A stretch of DNA of 64,000 nucleotides, from NCBI RefSeq assembly GCF_000374865.1, contig NZ_KB895452.1, positions 372,001-436,000 on the forward strand, written 5' to 3'. This document shows positions 61,801 to 64,000 of this stretch, in pieces. The DNA comes from Arthrobacter sp. 135MFCol5.1. GTDB lineage: Bacteria > Actinomycetota > Actinomycetes > Actinomycetales > Micrococcaceae. The notes beneath the pieces are model-generated. The model was not told the origin of the DNA. It did no database searches and worked only from the letters and a program-made list of their open reading frames with translations. Position 1 is the first letter of the stretch, and each line of letters starts with the position of its first letter. A program made the position numbers and the translations under genes.

Positions 61801-63129
61801 GCGAAGCCTTCCGGCCAGCTCCTCGCGGTCGCGGATGCTGTCCAGGACACTGCGCTTCAACCGGACGGTGGTGGCCGGCGCCGGATGGATAGAGGTGAGC
61901 TCCGCGAGAGACTGCATGGCCTGGTAGGGCGAGCAGCCCCACCGGTCCCGGACGTTGTGCAGCGACGCCACGTGGTCCATGAGCGCGTGCCGGTGCTCAG
62001 TCAGGGTGGTGTGCAGGTTGCCCAACTGCGGTTCCAAGGACTTTTCGTTGCGGACAATCGCCCGCACCAGCTGGCCCTTCAGCTGCTGCGCCGTGACGTT
62101 CCCGGAAAGCTGGAACAGGATGGATTCCAGTCCCAGGGATTCGAGCTGGCCGGAGACTTCATTCAGGCTGGCCCGGCGGTCACCAACCACCAGCACCGTC
62201 TTCCCGGCGTCCACCAGGGCACCGATGGTGTTGATCGCGGTCTGCGTCTGCCCGGTACCCGGCGGGGCGCTGACAACGAGGGAGTCACCGGCTCGGGCCG
62301 CATCAATCACATACTGCTGGTCCGTGTCCGCGTCCAGCAGCAACAGCTCGTCCTTGGGATGCCTGTTGTCCAGGTGCGGGAAACGCGAGGGGTCCGGGTC
62401 TTCGACATCCACAACTTCGCCCCCGGCGGCGGTCGCCAGCGCGGACACAATGGGGTGGGAGTCGTTGATCCAAGGGTCATCCAGGTTTCCGGAGAGATCG
62501 GCGAAGGTCGAAACGAGCAGGTTGTGCTGGGTTTCTGCGCCATGGATGGGCCGGATCAGCGTGGCCAACCGGTCAAGGACGGGCTGCGGGTCGAACCGTG
62601 CGGTGCTGTAGGCGAGGCGGGTCACGGCGTTGACGTCGAAGACGATCCCGTGGATGTTCTTCAGGTGGCGCACCAGGGCGGGGTTGATGTGCGCCTGCTC
62701 GGTGAGCTGCAGCTCGAAGTCGTCCTCCCCCGGACGGACGGTGAGGGATACGGCGGTCAGCATGACGGGGGCGGACACGCGCTGGGGTTTGCCTCCGACG
62801 GCGGAAGTCCACACCACAGTGCCGGCGGACAGGTACCCGGCGTCGATGCCGCGGTCGTTGGAGAGCTCAAAGATCTTTGACCGGATGTTGCGCGATGCCC
62901 TGGCTGCCACGACGTACTGCTGGCGGTCCCGGATCAGCGTGGACAGGCGTGTGCGGCGCCCTGCCATGAGCTGGGCGAGCCCCGAGGGATGCGCCGAGGT
63001 GAGGTCGATGGAGCCTTCGGGGGTCTTGGTGAAGCGCAGCATCGTGTCCGCGCCAGTGACGGGTTTAAGCCCGGACAGCCATTTGCGAAGCTCTTCCGAG
63101 CCTTCCGGGTGGCCTTGACCAACTGACAC
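58861..63129 (-). CDS. Large SF1-helicase-like/nuclease protein with degenerate ATPase motifs
   Basis: 1422 residues from the GTG at 63129 (AGAAGG 5 bases upstream); an ATG at 63180 without ribosome-binding site would add 17. N-terminal DUF4011-like region (LTEQAHINPALVRHLK), then a UPF1/DNA2-type helicase core. The P-loop reads APPGTGQTQT, with Gln (about 294) in place of Lys. Motif II reads VVILDAEATS (about 825) instead of DEA[SQ], motif III is GDPRIASP. Motifs near VVDLERAQGLVRD and FALAMTRARR are kept. About 1115-1220 resembles the MTES_1575 endonuclease domain (IDVVAAAD, PVAIESDG, LLERLGWRYMPLW). The tail is disordered with an SVSDV repeat. It lies next to guaA; role unknown. Confidence 0.8.
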   Translation of the reverse strand: MSVGQGHPEGSEELRKWLSGLKPVTGADTMLRFTKTPEGSIDLTSAHPSGLAQLMAGRRTRLSTLIRDRQQYVVAARASRNIRSKIFELSNDRGIDAGYLSAGTVVWTSAVGGKPQRVSAPVMLTAVSLTVRPGEDDFELQLTEQAHINPALVRHLKNIHGIVFDVNAVTRLAYSTARFDPQPVLDRLATLIRPIHGAETQHNLLVSTFADLSGNLDDPWINDSHPIVSALATAAGGEVVDVEDPDPSRFPHLDNRHPKDELLLLDADTDQQYVIDAARAGDSLVVSAPPGTGQTQTAINTIGALVDAGKTVLVVGDRRASLNEVSGQLESLGLESILFQLSGNVTAQQLKGQLVRAIVRNEKSLEPQLGNLHTTLTEHRHALMDHVASLHNVRDRWGCSPYQAMQSLAELTSIHPAPATTVRLKRSVLDSIRDREELAGRLRRAAELGSFSKAATTSPWHGARLLTRKETEEAQDLVRSVAKSLPVLRDRMDAVAEHAEIRLGESFAEWGEQLELLVAVRGSLDKFTPDIFDRPVTDLISATAPSAWRRERGIEMTSMQRSRLRRVAKEYVRPGVHIADLHTSLVLVQEQRALWAGYATTQRHPAVPSGLAEMNAMYRSLDAELEQLGQALRHTDAGGSLATAPYGQLMERLERLVADTDTLKTLPERTLLIENMREHGLGELLADLAEREVPERSVAAELELAWWQSALEAMISGDDYLAMSDGDALRRLEAEYRLADNAHIASGAARLRWDLAERWRGAIAEQPRQAGLLRSLLKDGRVSLPSLTAQAPDLIGTLVPVWSVSPYLMTGLLPAEQHFDAVVILDAEATSLQAVLPSIARARQVIAFGDPRIASPRTFTVGVERLAAGESAHHRVESAFTALSAVLPVWRLNVVYRAVDEDLVLQLSKNFYDGGLRRLPEGQSATGLDRSLLVEYLPDGTGLPSADHEGVESVVAEVNRVVELVFEHARLRPRTSLAVVTASLRHAARIGESIRLQLANQPGMAGFFGAGAESFRVVDLERAQGLVRDHVIFSPGFGRTPHGRALHNFGPLSAEGGREKFALAMTRARRSMHVLTCFRPEDLDHTRLTHGAVDLYTLLNREISGNTDLGTPASRAAASEQALGADPLVADLGDRLRARGARVWHQYDGAIDVVAAADPLNTMGKDDADLPRPVAIESDGTGQYRTMSVRERSRLRPELLERLGWRYMPLWTIEVFTDPSSCADRIAGYLGLENLVLPGRTGHSAGFLDDDVDQALNGIDAAPSAGVAYLPRNANGGNRSDSGDPAAGIRPSQGRRAGGLDTKEANGMVAEDSVSDVSVSDVSVSDVSVSDDNGSGSDISDNNGPAEDRAGEDMSENEKTEAVPDGGNPAGAPHSTPAPGRATSGTDAVLPSKAAEDDARSWGDREDDHDAWLKEQKPPHWG
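59136..59195. repeat. 15-bp tandem repeat inside the helicase-like gene
   Basis: Four copies of a 15-bp unit (cgtcggaaacactga and close variants) encode SVSDV repeats in the acidic C-terminal tail. Length in multiples of three keeps the frame, so copy-number changes would be tolerated. Confidence 0.85.
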
Positions 63130-63267
63130 TTCTGCCTTCTTTTCTGCGTTTGCACGTGACGCCCTGGACCATACCGGCATAGATTCGAGAGTAGCCGCTC
63201 CGGTGCCGGACTTTGGCGACCGCAACACTGGAGCACAGGAAATTGCTGGGATTCTCCCGGGAAAAAC

Positions 63268-63301
63268 AGTGGCCGGCCTCCGCTGGCGGAGGCCGGCCAC
63301 T
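63268..63301 (-). terminator. Terminator of guaA
   Basis: 16-bp perfect stem with very short loop, followed on the minus strand by GTTTTT, 7 bases after the guaA stop. Confidence 0.85.
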
Positions 63302-63308
63302 CAGGGGA

Positions 63309-64000
63309 CTATTCCCATTCGATGGTTCCCGGCGGCTTGCTGGTGACGTCCAGCACCACCCGGTTGACGCCGTCCACCTCGTTGGTGATCCGGTTGGAGA
63401 TCCGTGCCAAAAGATCGTAGGGCAGGCGCGACCAGTCGGCGGTCATGGCGTCCTCGGAGGACACGGGACGGAGCACGATCGGGTGGCCGTAAGTGCGGCC
63501 GTCCCCCATGACGCCGACGCTGCGGACGTCGGCGAGAAGCACAACGGGCATCTGCCAGACTTCGTCGTCCAGGCCGGCGGCAGTCAGTTCGGCACGAGCG
63601 ATGGCATCCGCCTTGCGGAGCAGGTCCAGCCGTTCTTTGGTGATGTCGCCGACGATCCGGATGCCCAGGCCGGGGCCGGGGAAGGGCTGGCGGCCGACGA
63701 TTTCCTGCGGCAGGCCGAGCTGTGCGCCCACGGCACGGACCTCGTCCTTGAACAGGGCGCGCAGGGGTTCGACGAGCTCGAACTGCAGGTCCTCGGGGAG
63801 GCCGCCCACATTGTGGTGGCTCTTGATGTTGGCAGCACCTTCGCCGCCGCCGGATTCGACGACGTCCGGGTACAGGGTGCCCTGGACCAGGAATTTGATC
63901 TTCTCGCCGTGGGCAGCAGCATCGGCGATGATGGCCAGTTCCGCTTCCTCGAAAGCACGGATGAATTCACGGCCGATGATTTTGCGCTTGGTTTCCGGAT
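63309..64000 (-). CDS. guaA: GMP synthase (glutamine-hydrolysing), C-terminal part
   Basis: About 230 codons are inside the window; the gene continues past 64000. Visible are the end of the ATP-pyrophosphatase domain ([28 protein letters not shown]) and the dimerisation domain with [14 protein letters not shown], and the invariant end [10 protein letters not shown]. It makes GMP from XMP, ATP and glutamine. The upstream amidotransferase domain is outside the window. Confidence 0.95.
   Translation of the reverse strand, partial: PETKRKIIGREFIRAFEEAELAIIADAAAHGEKIKFLVQGTLYPDVVESGGGEGAANIKSHHNVGGLPEDLQFELVEPLRALFKDEVRAVGAQLGLPQEIVGRQPFPGPGLGIRIVGDITKERLDLLRKADAIARAELTAAGLDDEVWQMPVVLLADVRSVGVMGDGRTYGHPIVLRPVSSEDAMTADWSRLPYDLLARISNRITNEVDGVNRVVLDVTSKPPGTIEWE

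Overview
The window is chromosomal DNA from a high-GC actinobacterium. Gene content and order point to the Micrococcaceae (Arthrobacter or Pseudarthrobacter type). The markers are a sigE/anti-sigma/tatB block beside an O-methyltransferase, a gluABCD cluster, a succinylase-type diaminopimelate pathway (dapC, dapD, dapE), the fdxA-dapC pair, the phosphomutase/DUF3090/SCO1664 trio and the galU/rimJ-like/sepX block. Many blocks keep the order known from Mycobacterium tuberculosis. No insertion sequence, prophage, CRISPR array or integron is visible, and no intergenic gap exceeds 300 bases. This is core chromosome rather than an island.

Layout. 1-5.6 kb: tatB end, anti-sigma factor, SigE-type sigma factor, O-methyltransferase, DUF3117 protein, membrane mannosyltransferase, DivIVA-like protein, LOG-family protein. 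5.6-9 kb: glutamate ABC importer gluABCD with a strong terminator. 9-12.1 kb: divergent dapE/dapD and a secreted lysozyme-fold protein. 12.1-18.1 kb: an unknown protein, TetR regulator, galE, gltA, dapC-fdxA and a small SH3-like protein. 18.2-21.3 kb: typA and an SGNH lipoprotein. 21.3-28.8 kb: an oligopeptide-type ABC importer and an extra binding protein. 28.9-34.7 kb: a photolyase-family protein without cysteines, small proteins, the phosphomutase/DUF3090/kinase-like trio and ychF. 34.8-42 kb: rmuC, ispH, xseAB, PPK2 and an aminotransferase. 42-45.6 kb: osmoprotectant ABC importer. 45.8-53.8 kb: pirin, sugar kinase, LysR, two MFS exporters, two Lrp regulators and corA. 53.8-58.8 kb: a small membrane protein, tRNA-Ala, sepX/glpR-like, a GNAT protein, galU, 5-formyl-THF cyclo-ligase, a Ruc-type zinc-ribbon chaperone and a SAF-domain protein. 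58.8-64 kb: a giant helicase-like/nuclease protein and the 3' part of guaA.

The most notable regulatory signals are four. (1) A perfect 13-bp core of the DtxR/IdeR iron box lies in front of the oligopeptide-type importer. (2) A CIRCE element (HrcA site, one mismatch) lies in front of the Ruc-like gene. (3) A CRP/GlxR-like site lies upstream of gltA. (4) At least 18 genes show a TAnnnT -10 hexamer 6-8 nt (mostly exactly 6) before the start codon, the signature of leaderless transcripts. This spacing also helps to correct several gene starts.

The most notable protein oddities are three. The SF1-helicase-like protein has a substituted Walker A lysine and a rearranged Walker B motif but keeps a C-terminal nuclease-like domain. 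The Fe-S photolyase-family protein has lost all cluster cysteines. The sepX locus lacks the glp (moeA-like) gene that normally lies between galU and the rimJ-like gene.
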